Of a stretch of 18,912 bases of DNA, positions 1 to 6,038 are shown one piece after another. The notes beneath the pieces are model-generated. The model did not search any database and was not told where the DNA came from. It saw only the letters and a program-made list of their open reading frames with translations. How positions within the stretch are numbered: position 1 is the first letter of the stretch; each line of letters begins with the position of its first letter. The translations under genes were made by a program, and so were the position numbers. The stretch comes from Microbacteriaceae bacterium (GTDB taxonomy: Bacteria; Actinomycetota; Actinomycetes; Actinomycetales; Microbacteriaceae), in NCBI GenBank assembly GCA_022701925.1, contig JAKONM010000151.1, positions 1-18,912 of the forward strand. The letters run 5' to 3'.

Positions 1-475
1 GCCGCACATCGGCGGCGAGGTGCAGTCCGTCAGCGGCTCCACCATCACGGTGAAGGACATGGACGGGTTCACCCGCACCATCGCCCTGGGCTCCGGCGCG
101 ACCATCACGAAGGACGGCTCCGCCTCGAACGCCTCGGCCGTCACGAAGGGCGAGCACATCGAGGCCACCGGCACGGTCGCCTCGAACGGCACCACGCTGA
201 ACGCGACGAAGGTCGAGATCGGCCAGCCGGCCGGCCCCGGCGAGGGCGGCCCCGCGGGCGGTCCGGCCGCTGACGGCAAGGGCCCGAAGGGCGGGCCCGC
301 GGCCGACGGCAAGGGCCCGCAGGCCGGTCAGGGCCAGGCCCCGACCCCGCCGGCGGCCGGCCAGCAGGGCGGCGCGCAGCAGGGCGGCCAGACCGCCCCG
401 GCCGCGCCGAGCGCCCCGGCTCCGCAGGCCAGCGGCTCCGCCACGGCGCCGTCGGCCCCGGTCCAGGGCTCCTGA
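1..475 (+). CDS. DUF5666-like protein, 3' part (start lies before the window)
   Basis: The reading frame is open from base 2, so the N-terminus is outside the window; the GTG at 20 is an internal Val codon. The visible part has a small beta-rich repeat of the type GEVxSVSGSTITVKDMDG, then an ATITKDG strand and a GTVASNGTTLNATKVEIG strand. This pattern fits the DUF5666 (OB-like) fold found in exported or membrane-anchored actinobacterial proteins. From about residue 70 of the visible part it becomes a low-complexity Gly/Pro/Ala/Gln tail holding two near-identical 11-residue units (GGPAADGKGPK/Q) and ending PSAPVQGS. The function is unknown; an extracellular location is inferred from the disordered tail. 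A strong hairpin follows the stop at once, so the gene ends its transcription unit. Confidence 0.75.
   Translation, partial: PHIGGEVQSVSGSTITVKDMDGFTRTIALGSGATITKDGSASNASAVTKGEHIEATGTVASNGTTLNATKVEIGQPAGPGEGGPAGGPAADGKGPKGGPAADGKGPQAGQGQAPTPPAAGQQGGAQQGGQTAPAAPSAPAPQASGSATAPSAPVQGS
257..322 (+). repeat. 33-bp tandem duplication inside the DUF5666 protein tail
   Basis: Two adjacent 33-bp units (257-289 and 290-322) encode GGPAADGKGPK and GGPAADGKGPQ. They differ at a few bases, mostly third positions, so this is an older duplication under coding constraint. Confidence 0.75.
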
Positions 476-481
476 GGTCCG

Positions 482-515
482 CCCGGTCCCGCTGCGCCGA
501 GCGCGCGGGACCGGG
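482..515 (+). terminator. Strong hairpin terminator after the DUF5666 gene
   Basis: CCCGGTCCCGC (482-492) pairs perfectly with GCGGGACCGGG (505-515). Inside the loop GCGC/GCGC (494-497/501-504) extends the stem past a single T bulge. There is no U-tract, as is common for terminators in high-GC actinobacteria. It starts 7 bases after the stop codon. Confidence 0.75.
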
Positions 516-554
516 AGCCTGATCGTGCGCGCCCCGCGACGCGCACGGCCGGTC

Positions 555-609
555 CGAGGGGCGTCGAGGAGTGCGGGCCGACCGGTCCGGGCCCCCGCGG
601 CGCCCCTCG
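555..609. repeat. Nested inverted repeat in the gap before the response regulator
   Basis: CGAGGGGCG (555-563) pairs with CGCCCCTCG (601-609), and pairing continues inward through 564-566/598-600 with one G-T. A second inner stem, GGGCC/GGCCC (575-579/590-594), encloses the palindrome GACCGGTC (580-587). The gap from 476 to 745 otherwise shows only the terminator at 482-515 and the promoter at 696. The role could be a second terminator or a regulatory cruciform. Confidence 0.45.
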
Positions 610-695
610 AGCCGTGCGCGCCGAGCCGCCCCGTCCGGGTGCGCCCCGTGGTCGTGCCACCCCCTCTGGGAGCCGACGGCCGCGGAGCGCGTCCC

Positions 696-701
696 TACGG
701 T
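696..701 (+). promoter_or_regulatory. Probable -10 box (TACGGT) of the two-component operon
   Basis: TACGGT fits TAnnnT. The last T lies 6 bases before a GTG at 708, the same geometry seen at 4464, 8242 and 12170. No clear -35 box is present; CCGACG at 673-678 is the best match. Start of transcription would be near 708. Confidence 0.45.
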
Positions 702-707
702 GAGCGC

Positions 708-749
708 GTGACCACGTGCGTCCGGCCCGCGCGAGGGGCCTCCCGGTGA
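708..749 (+). CDS. Possible leaderless 13-codon upstream ORF coupled to the response regulator
   Basis: A GTG at the predicted transcription start (708) opens a 13-codon frame (VTTCVRPARGASR). Its TGA (747-749) overlaps the GTG start of the response regulator (746-748). The position relative to the -10 box matches the leaderless starts elsewhere in this window, and the GTGA overlap would allow translational coupling or attenuation. Too short to judge by codon bias; it could be chance. Confidence 0.3.
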   Translation: MTTCVRPARGASR

Positions 750-1414
750 CCGCGACCCCGCCGCGCATCGCGATCGTGGACGACCACGAGGCGGTGCGCC
801 TGGGCCTGATGGCCGCCTGCGCCAGGGAGGGCTTCGACGTCCTCGAGGAGGCCGCGGGCGTCGCCGAGCTGATGGCCCGGCTGGCCGGCCGCAGCGTCGA
901 CGTGGTCGTGCTGGACCTGTCGCTGGGCGACGGCGTACCGATCGCCGACAACGTGCGGGTCGCGCTGACCACCGGCGCCGGCGTGCTGATCCACTCGATC
1001 GCCGACCGTCCCGCCGGCATCCGCGAGGCGCTGGCCGCCGGCGCCGCGGGGGTCGTCCCCAAGTCGAGCGCCACCGCCGTGGTCGTGGCCGCGATCCGCG
1101 CCGTGGCCGGCGGGCAGGTGCTGAACAACCTCGAGTGGGCGACCGCGATCGAGGCCGACGCCGAGTTCGCCGCGGTGCAGCTGGGCCGGCGCGAGCGGGA
1201 GGTGCTGAGCCTCTACGCCTCGGGCCTGCCGCTGCGCATCGTGTCGGAGCGGATCGGCATCGCGCCCTCGACGGTGCGCGAGTACCTGGACCGGATCCGC
1301 GTCAAGTACGTCGACGCGGGGCGGCCGGCGCCGACCAAGGACGACCTGCTGCGCAGGGCGGTCGAGGACGGCCTCCTGCCCGAGACCCCGCAGCCGAGCC
1401 TCGCCCATGCCTGA
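746..1414 (+). CDS. LuxR/NarL-family response regulator
   Basis: A 222-residue two-domain regulator. The receiver domain (about 7-122) has the acidic pair D12-D13 (IVDDHE), phospho-acceptor D57 (VVVLDLSLGDG), switch residue S84 and conserved K106 (VVPKSS). The C-terminal LuxR-type helix-turn-helix spans about 145-210 (LGRREREVLSLYASGL, then APSTVREYLDRIRVKY). I chose the GTG at 746 because GAGGGG at 733-738 sits 7 bases upstream and the protein then begins just before the first receiver strand; an in-frame GTG at 716 lacks such a site. The gene overlaps the histidine kinase start by 8 bases (ATGCCTGA), so the two are co-translated. It should be a cytoplasmic DNA-binding output of the kinase that follows; target genes are not visible. 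Confidence 0.9.
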   Translation: MTATPPRIAIVDDHEAVRLGLMAACAREGFDVLEEAAGVAELMARLAGRSVDVVVLDLSLGDGVPIADNVRVALTTGAGVLIHSIADRPAGIREALAAGAAGVVPKSSATAVVVAAIRAVAGGQVLNNLEWATAIEADAEFAAVQLGRREREVLSLYASGLPLRIVSERIGIAPSTVREYLDRIRVKYVDAGRPAPTKDDLLRRAVEDGLLPETPQPSLAHA

Positions 1415-2639
1415 CCGCCCGGCGCCCGAGCCCGTCTCCGCGGCCGGCGGGGTGGCGCAGGTCGAGCGGAACCTGGCGCTGATCATCGCCGTCTTCGGAG
1501 CGGTCTACTCCCTGCAGAACCTCGACGGCCTGATCGCCGGCTGGCCCTCGATGCGCGGTCCGCTGGGCGCCGTGGTCGTGCTGCTCGTCGCCGGGTCGGT
1601 CCTCACGGGGCTCGTCGCCGTCGTGCGCCCCGCCCTCGCGCCGCGGCTCTTCGCCGCCGCCGTCGTCCTCTTCACCGCGGGCGTCCTGGTGTGGCCCTCC
1701 GCGCTGCACGGCGTGCTGCCCGGCGCCCCTCCCCCGTGGCTGACCTCCATGTGGCCGGTGGAGGCGGTCTTCCTCTGCGGCGCCGTCCGCCGCATCGGCG
1801 TGCCCCTGGCCGCCACCGGGGCGGCGGCCGCGGTGCTGTCCGGGATGCTGCTCGGGCCGGCCGCGATGGACCCGACCCTCGTGGCGACGGCGGTGCTGCC
1901 GATGGTCGCGATCTGCGCCGTCCTCGTGCTGCTGATCGGCGCCCTGCGGCACCGCATCCGCCACGCGGAGCGATCGCGCCTCGCCTCCCTCGCGGAGTAC
2001 CGGCGGACCCAGCAGGACGCCGCCGCCGAGGCGGAGCGGGTGCGCACCGACGCGCTCGTCCACGACTCCGTGCTGACCACCCTGCTGTCGGCCGCGGCGG
2101 CCGCCTCCGCCGAGGACGAGCAGCTGGCCGCACGCATGGCCGCGAACGCGCTGCGGGTGCTGGCGCACGTCAACCGCCTGAGCGCCGAGGGCGAGGCGCT
2201 GCCCTTCGCGCTGCTGCTGCAGCACGCCCGCAGCACCTCCCCCGCCGCCTTCGAGGCCTTCGTCGTGGACGCGCTCCAGGCCGAGGAGGTCGCGCTGCCC
2301 ACCGCGGCCGCCGACGCCCTGCTGGCCGCGATGGTCGAGGCGATGGACAACAGCGTGCGGCACGCGGGTCGGGCGGACCGGTCGCTCACCGCCGTGCCGC
2401 TCGGCCCCGACGGCATCCGGGTCGTCGTCGCCGACGACGGCGCCGGCTTCGACGCGCTGCAGGCGATCGCCTCCCGGCGCGGCCTGCACCGCGCGGTGGT
2501 GGAGCGCATGCGGGCGGTCGACGGCCGCGCCGACGTCGTCTCCGCGCCGATGGAGGGCACACGGGTCGTCATCAGCTGGGGGTCCGTGGTCGTCCACAGC
2601 ACCCGCCCCCTGCTCGAGGAGGGGGTGACGGTGCCGTGA
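1407..2639 (+). CDS. Membrane sensor histidine kinase
   Basis: 410 residues. The N-terminal half (about 22-180) is hydrophobic, with roughly five to six membrane segments and no large extracellular domain, so it likely senses a membrane or intramembrane signal. A dimerisation helix follows with the probable phospho-acceptor H219 in LVHDSVLTTLL, which resembles the HD-type H-box of NarL/DesK-like (HPK7) kinases. The ATPase domain shows an N-box (EAMDNSVRHAG, N315) and a G1 box (VADDGAGFD, 342-349), and ends in a GTRVVISW strand typical of HATPase_c. It overlaps the response regulator by 8 bases, and the third gene by a GTGA overlap, so all three form one operon. Partner assignment to the upstream regulator is secure from position; the signal is unknown. 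Confidence 0.88.
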   Translation: MPDRPAPEPVSAAGGVAQVERNLALIIAVFGAVYSLQNLDGLIAGWPSMRGPLGAVVVLLVAGSVLTGLVAVVRPALAPRLFAAAVVLFTAGVLVWPSALHGVLPGAPPPWLTSMWPVEAVFLCGAVRRIGVPLAATGAAAAVLSGMLLGPAAMDPTLVATAVLPMVAICAVLVLLIGALRHRIRHAERSRLASLAEYRRTQQDAAAEAERVRTDALVHDSVLTTLLSAAAAASAEDEQLAARMAANALRVLAHVNRLSAEGEALPFALLLQHARSTSPAAFEAFVVDALQAEEVALPTAAADALLAAMVEAMDNSVRHAGRADRSLTAVPLGPDGIRVVVADDGAGFDALQAIASRRGLHRAVVERMRAVDGRADVVSAPMEGTRVVISWGSVVVHSTRPLLEEGVTVP

Positions 2640-3670
2640 CCCGCGTCGAGCGCTGGGTCCGCCGGCTGACCGTCGGCGTGGTGGCGGGCGTGTCCCTGAT
2701 CTTCGCGGTCACCACCGCGCTGGGCGACGGCCTGTCCGCTCCGGCCTGGGCGGGGGTGCTCCTGCTCGGGCTGGCGATCGCGCTGAACCTGGTCGCCGGC
2801 GAGGGGCGCCTCAGCCGGTGGGCGGCCTGGACCGCGACCGGGACGGGCGTGCTGCTGCCGGTGCTGGCGGCCGCGGGACTGCGGCCCGACGCGGTCGGCA
2901 TCGGCGCCGGCATGTGGTGCGTCGCCGGCGTGCTGGCCCTGATCCTGCTGCTGCTCTGGGGCGGCCGGCCCGTGGGCGCCGCCGCGGTGCTCGCCGTGCT
3001 GGTGCTGCACACCGCCTTCTGGGGCGGCGTGGGCGCGCTGGCCTCCATGGGGGTGCTGGCGATGGTGATCCTGCTCGCCGCGGTCATGGCCGCGCGCGCC
3101 GCGATCCTGCGCGCCGAGGTGCTGCTCGACCGCTCCGCCGCCGTGGAGCGGGAGGCGATCGAGTGGCGCACCCTGCAGGAGGCCTACCACCGGGAGCGGC
3201 AGGGCCGCCTGCTGTCCACCGCCCTGGCCGCGAGCCCGATGCTGCAGCGCATCGCCGACGCGGAGGGCGCCCTGTCCCCCGCCGACCGCGCGGAGTGCCG
3301 GCTGCTGGAGCAGACGATCCGCGACGAGATCCGCGGGCGGCGCCTGCTGAACGACGCCGTGCGGGAGCAGGTGCTGCTGCACCGGCGTCGCGGGGCGTCC
3401 GTGCAGGTGAACGACGACGGCGGGCTGGACGGCGAGGACGCGACCGCGGTCGACGGGCTGCTGCACCAGGTCGCCGCGGCGCTCGAGGGCGTGACGTCCG
3501 ACCGGATCGTCATCCGCACCCTGGCGCCGACGTCCGAGCACGCCGTCTCGGTCGTGGCCACCACCACCGACGCCCTCGCCGCGGCGCTCGGCCTGGAGGG
3601 CGACGACGAGGTCGACGTCTGGCTCGAGCTGCGCCGCCCGAGCCGGGCGGCGGCGGTCCCGGCCGGCTGA
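2636..3670 (+). CDS. Membrane protein resembling a degenerate histidine kinase
   Basis: 344 residues, starting at a GTG that overlaps the kinase stop (GTGA), so it is translationally coupled. Residues 10-155 form about five membrane segments. They are followed by a helical linker (155-250: AVEREAIEWRTLQEAYHRER, SPADRAECRLLEQTIRDEIR) and a small alpha/beta domain to 335. The layout copies that of a membrane kinase: membrane part, helical pair, then a domain with a VQVNDDGG segment where a kinase has its nucleotide-binding motifs. However, there is no H-box histidine, no N-box and no glycine-rich G box. I infer an accessory or inhibitory subunit pairing with the true kinase; a family name cannot be given. 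The longer open frame upstream (from 1691) is only the shadow of the kinase gene. Confidence 0.75.
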   Translation: MTRVERWVRRLTVGVVAGVSLIFAVTTALGDGLSAPAWAGVLLLGLAIALNLVAGEGRLSRWAAWTATGTGVLLPVLAAAGLRPDAVGIGAGMWCVAGVLALILLLLWGGRPVGAAAVLAVLVLHTAFWGGVGALASMGVLAMVILLAAVMAARAAILRAEVLLDRSAAVEREAIEWRTLQEAYHRERQGRLLSTALAASPMLQRIADAEGALSPADRAECRLLEQTIRDEIRGRRLLNDAVREQVLLHRRRGASVQVNDDGGLDGEDATAVDGLLHQVAAALEGVTSDRIVIRTLAPTSEHAVSVVATTTDALAAALGLEGDDEVDVWLELRRPSRAAAVPAG

Positions 3671-3748
3671 CCCGCACCCGTCGTCGTCGAGCGCCGGCAG
3701 GCCAGGCGGCTGAAGGTGCCACGAGGGTCGACCGAGAGGGCGACCGCC

Positions 3749-4291
3749 TCAGCGCAGCGCGGGGAGGGCGCCCGGCAGCCCGGCCACCATGCCGATCGCC
3801 GTCGGGACGACGCCGTCGCGGATGCCGTCGACGGCCTGCGTGACGGGGGCGGGCGTCAGCGCCTCCAGGCGCTGGGCCACCACCGACCCCACGACGGGGC
3901 GCGCCACCTCCGGCGAGCCCAGCGAGACGGCCAGGGAGGCGAGCACCGAGACCACCAGCGCCCCGACCACGACCTGCACGGCGGCGCCGAGCGCACGGTC
4001 GACCGGACCCAGCGGGCTGCGGTGCAGCGGGCGTCCGATCGCGGCGCCGACGCGTCGGCCCAGGCCGGCACCGATCAGCAGCAGGAGCAGCGCGGCGACC
4101 AGGGCGACGACGACGCCGACCGCGGGGTCGGGCACCAGCGCGCCGGCCCTCGGCGCCAGGAACCAGGCGGCGACCGCGCCGGCGGCGAGCCCGGCGATCG
4201 AGCCGACGCTGCCGACGAAGCCGCGGCGGAAGCCGTGCAGCAGGCAGCCCAGCAGCACCAGCACGATCAGGACGTCGATCACGAGCGACAC
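3749..4291 (-). CDS. CvpA-family membrane protein (stand-alone)
   Basis: 180 residues with four hydrophobic segments (about 3-17, 28-46, 56-75, 100-122). The N-terminal pattern SLVIDVLIVLVLLG then HGFRRGFVGSVGSIAGLAAG is the CvpA (colicin V production) signature, with RRG between the first two helices. I start at the GTG at 4291, not the ATG at 4351: AGAGG lies six bases upstream of it and the likely -10 box (4320-4325) would fall inside the longer version. In many actinobacteria CvpA-like helices are fused to a trypsin-like protease (MarP type); here no protease domain follows. It is divergent from the Ser/Thr kinase gene and may share control with it. Molecular function is not established. 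Confidence 0.8.
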   Translation of the reverse strand: MSLVIDVLIVLVLLGCLLHGFRRGFVGSVGSIAGLAAGAVAAWFLAPRAGALVPDPAVGVVVALVAALLLLLIGAGLGRRVGAAIGRPLHRSPLGPVDRALGAAVQVVVGALVVSVLASLAVSLGSPEVARPVVGSVVAQRLEALTPAPVTQAVDGIRDGVVPTAIGMVAGLPGALPALR

Positions 4292-4319
4292 GGGTTGCCT
4301 CTTCCGTCGGGGGACCTCG

Positions 4320-4325
4320 ACCGTA
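4320..4325 (-). promoter_or_regulatory. Probable -10 box (TACGGT) of the cvpA-like gene
   Basis: On the minus strand TACGGT reads from 4325 to 4320. A start about 7 bases on would give a leader of roughly 20 bases carrying GGAAGAGG before the GTG at 4291. No convincing -35 box is visible. Confidence 0.45.
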
Positions 4326-4359
4326 GGCAGGGGGCCGCCGCCGTCCTCCACCGGGGAGC

Positions 4360-4429
4360 CGGATCTTCAGTCCGGCTTCAGCGCCCCGCTCGGGCTGAGG
4401 CCGCTTGCTGAAGCGGAGCGGAGGATCCG
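4360..4429. promoter_or_regulatory. 70-bp dyad with four CTTCAG/CTGAAG-type words between divergent promoters
   Basis: CGGATCTT (4360-4367) pairs with AGGATCCG (4422-4429) with one G-T. Inside lie CTTCAG at 4365 and 4376 (11 bp apart, one helical turn), and inverted CTGAGG at 4395 and CTGAAG at 4408. GCTTCAGC (4375-4382) is the exact inverse of GCTGAAGC (4407-4414), and CCGCTT/AAGCGG (4401-4416) makes a tight hairpin. The block lies between the -10 boxes of the divergent cvpA-like and kinase genes, so a shared operator is more likely than a terminator. Confidence 0.5.
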
Positions 4430-4463
4430 ACCCGCGGGGGGCTGCGGCGGGCGGCGGCCGACC

Positions 4464-4469
4464 TAGCGT
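4464..4469 (+). promoter_or_regulatory. -10 box (TAGCGT) of the Ser/Thr kinase gene, leaderless
   Basis: TAGCGT fits TAnnnT and ends 6 bases before the ATG at 4476. There is no Shine-Dalgarno in the space between, so the transcript should begin at or next to the start codon. Confidence 0.55.
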
Positions 4470-4475
4470 GCGGGC

Positions 4476-5921
4476 ATGCGAGGAAGACTGCTCGGCGGCC
4501 GCTACCGGCTCGGACCCGTGATCGGCACCGGCGGCACGGGGTCCGTGCACCGCGCCCGCGACGAGGAGACGGGCCGCGACGTCGCCGTCAAGCTGCTGCA
4601 GCCCGGCGCGGCCGCCTCCGACTGCGAGCGCCTGCGCCGCGAGGCGGAGTACCTGGGCGCGCTGCGGCACCCGAACCTGGTCGCGGTGCTCGACGCGGGC
4701 GCCGACGGCGGCGGCACCGACGGGCGCGGCCGCCCGGTCAGCGCCTGGTTCGCGATGGAGCTGGTGGCCGGGCCCGACCTGCGCACGCTGCTGCACGAGC
4801 GCGGTCCGATGGACGGCGCCGCGGTGCGCCGCGTGCTCACCGGGGTGCTCGGGGCCCTCGGCGCCATGCACGACGCGGGGCTGGTGCACCGGGACGTGAC
4901 CCCCTCCAACATCCTGCTCACCGCGGACCCCTTCGCGCGGTGGGAGGCGAAGCTGACGGACCTCGGCATCGCGCACCGCATGCTCGCCGCGCCGCTGACC
5001 GACGTCGGCCGCGTGGTCGGCACCGCCGCCTACCTGAGCCCGGAGCAGGTGACGGGCGGTCCGGTGGGGCCGGAGGCGGACGTCTACGCGCTGGCCCTGG
5101 TCGCCGTGGAGGCCCTGACCGGGAGCACGCCGTTCCCCGGCAGCGCCGCCGAGTCGGCGACCCGTCGCCTGGTGCGGTCGCCCGCGCTGCCCGACGACCT
5201 GGCCCCGGCGTGGCGGGCGCTGCTGGCCGCCGCCACGGCCGTGCACCCGGAGGACCGCCCCTCGGTCGACGCGATGCGGCTCGCCGCGGCCGAGCTGCCC
5301 GACGACGCGGGGGTGCGCCCCGGTGCCGCCACCCGGATGCCGGGCCTGCGCGCGACGACCGCTGCGGTGGCGGCGACCGCCGTGCTGCAGGCCGCCGCGA
5401 CCGCGGTGCACCCCGTCGCCGCGGCACCGGAGGTGACGCCGGAGCGCCGACGCCGCGGTCGCACCGGTGTGCTGGTCGGCGCCGCCGCCCTGCTGCTGGT
5501 GGCCGTCGCGACGACGGGCGCGCTGGCCGTGGCCGCCGTGCAGTCCGCGGGCGGCAGCGGGACACCGCTGGAGGCGGCGGCCGCCACCCCCGCGACGACG
5601 CCGAGCAGCAGCGCGGCCCCGGCGCAGGGCGACGTGGACGCAGGAGGCATGCCCCTCGCCGACCCGGCACCGACCGGCGAACCTGCTGCTCCGGACGCGG
5701 CGGGCCCGGCGGATGACTCGACCGGGCTCGGCCCGCGGTTCGGGCCGGGGGCGCAGGCGGGCACGACCGCGCCGGGCGGGACCGAGGCGCAGTCAGGGCA
5801 GCAGGCGGAGCCGGACCCGCAGCGCGGACCGGGCGGGCAGGCCGCGGCTGGCTCGCACCCCGGTCCCGGCGCCCCCGGCGACGCGGAAGCCGGCGCAGGA
5901 GCGGGCCCCGCCGCCCCCTGA
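4476..5921 (+). CDS. Transmembrane Ser/Thr protein kinase (Hanks type)
   Basis: 481 residues. Kinase domain about 9-275: Gly-rich loop GTGGTGSV (17-24), VAVK with K39, helix-C glutamate in RREAE (54-58), catalytic loop HRDVTPSN (138-145), DLG (162-164), activation segment to GTAAYLSPEQ (182-191), then ADVYALALVAVEALTG. Two departures stand out: the usual catalytic-loop Lys (HRDxK) is Thr142, and DFG is DLG. All other catalytic residues are present, so it may still be active. An Ala-rich linker leads to basic ERRRRGR and one membrane span (330-356). The outer tail (357-481) is Pro/Ala/Gly/Gln-rich, without PASTA or other recognisable sensor repeats. Transcribed from its own leaderless promoter and divergent from the cvpA-like gene. 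Substrates cannot be inferred. Confidence 0.88.
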   Translation: MRGRLLGGRYRLGPVIGTGGTGSVHRARDEETGRDVAVKLLQPGAAASDCERLRREAEYLGALRHPNLVAVLDAGADGGGTDGRGRPVSAWFAMELVAGPDLRTLLHERGPMDGAAVRRVLTGVLGALGAMHDAGLVHRDVTPSNILLTADPFARWEAKLTDLGIAHRMLAAPLTDVGRVVGTAAYLSPEQVTGGPVGPEADVYALALVAVEALTGSTPFPGSAAESATRRLVRSPALPDDLAPAWRALLAAATAVHPEDRPSVDAMRLAAAELPDDAGVRPGAATRMPGLRATTAAVAATAVLQAAATAVHPVAAAPEVTPERRRRGRTGVLVGAAALLLVAVATTGALAVAAVQSAGGSGTPLEAAAATPATTPSSSAAPAQGDVDAGGMPLADPAPTGEPAAPDAAGPADDSTGLGPRFGPGAQAGTTAPGGTEAQSGQQAEPDPQRGPGGQAAAGSHPGPGAPGDAEAGAGAGPAAP

Positions 5922-5923
5922 TC

Positions 5924-5949
5924 GACTCCGGGGCCCGCGATCCGGAGTT
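5924..5949 (+). terminator. Weak hairpin after the kinase gene
   Basis: ACTCCGG (5925-5931) pairs with CCGGAGT (5942-5948), with G-T pairs at both ends and an 8-base loop, starting 3 bases after the stop. It is short for a terminator but well placed. Confidence 0.4.
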
Positions 5950-6003
5950 CCCGCGCGACACGCCGCGCCCGTGGTCGCGGGTGCAGCGCGTCGAGCCAGA
6001 AGG

Positions 6004-6033
6004 CCGGATCCGCGGAGGAGGTCCGGATCCGCG
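6004..6033 (-). terminator. Paired CCGGATCCGCG repeats past the rocD stop
   Basis: CCGGATCCGCG occurs at 6004-6014 and 6023-6033. Because CGGATCCG is self-complementary the copies also form an 8-bp stem with each other. The block sits 5 bases beyond the rocD stop, in the convergent gap with the kinase gene, so terminator use is likely. Confidence 0.45.
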
Positions 6034-6038
6034 AGCGG

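Noticed and set aside
525..749. 74-codon frame in the gap before the response regulator
   Set aside because: Its Arg/Pro-rich translation spans the nested repeat and the promoter; only the last 13 codons are considered, as a possible leader peptide.
1691..2635. N-terminal extension of the third two-component gene
   Set aside because: The extension lies entirely within the kinase gene in another frame and is Arg/Gly/Pro shadow sequence; the GTGA overlap at 2636 is the clear start.
1505..3541. 678-codon minus-strand frame across the kinase genes
   Set aside because: Antisense to the overlapping two-component trio, with Ser/Arg/Ala-rich low-complexity translation and no start signal.
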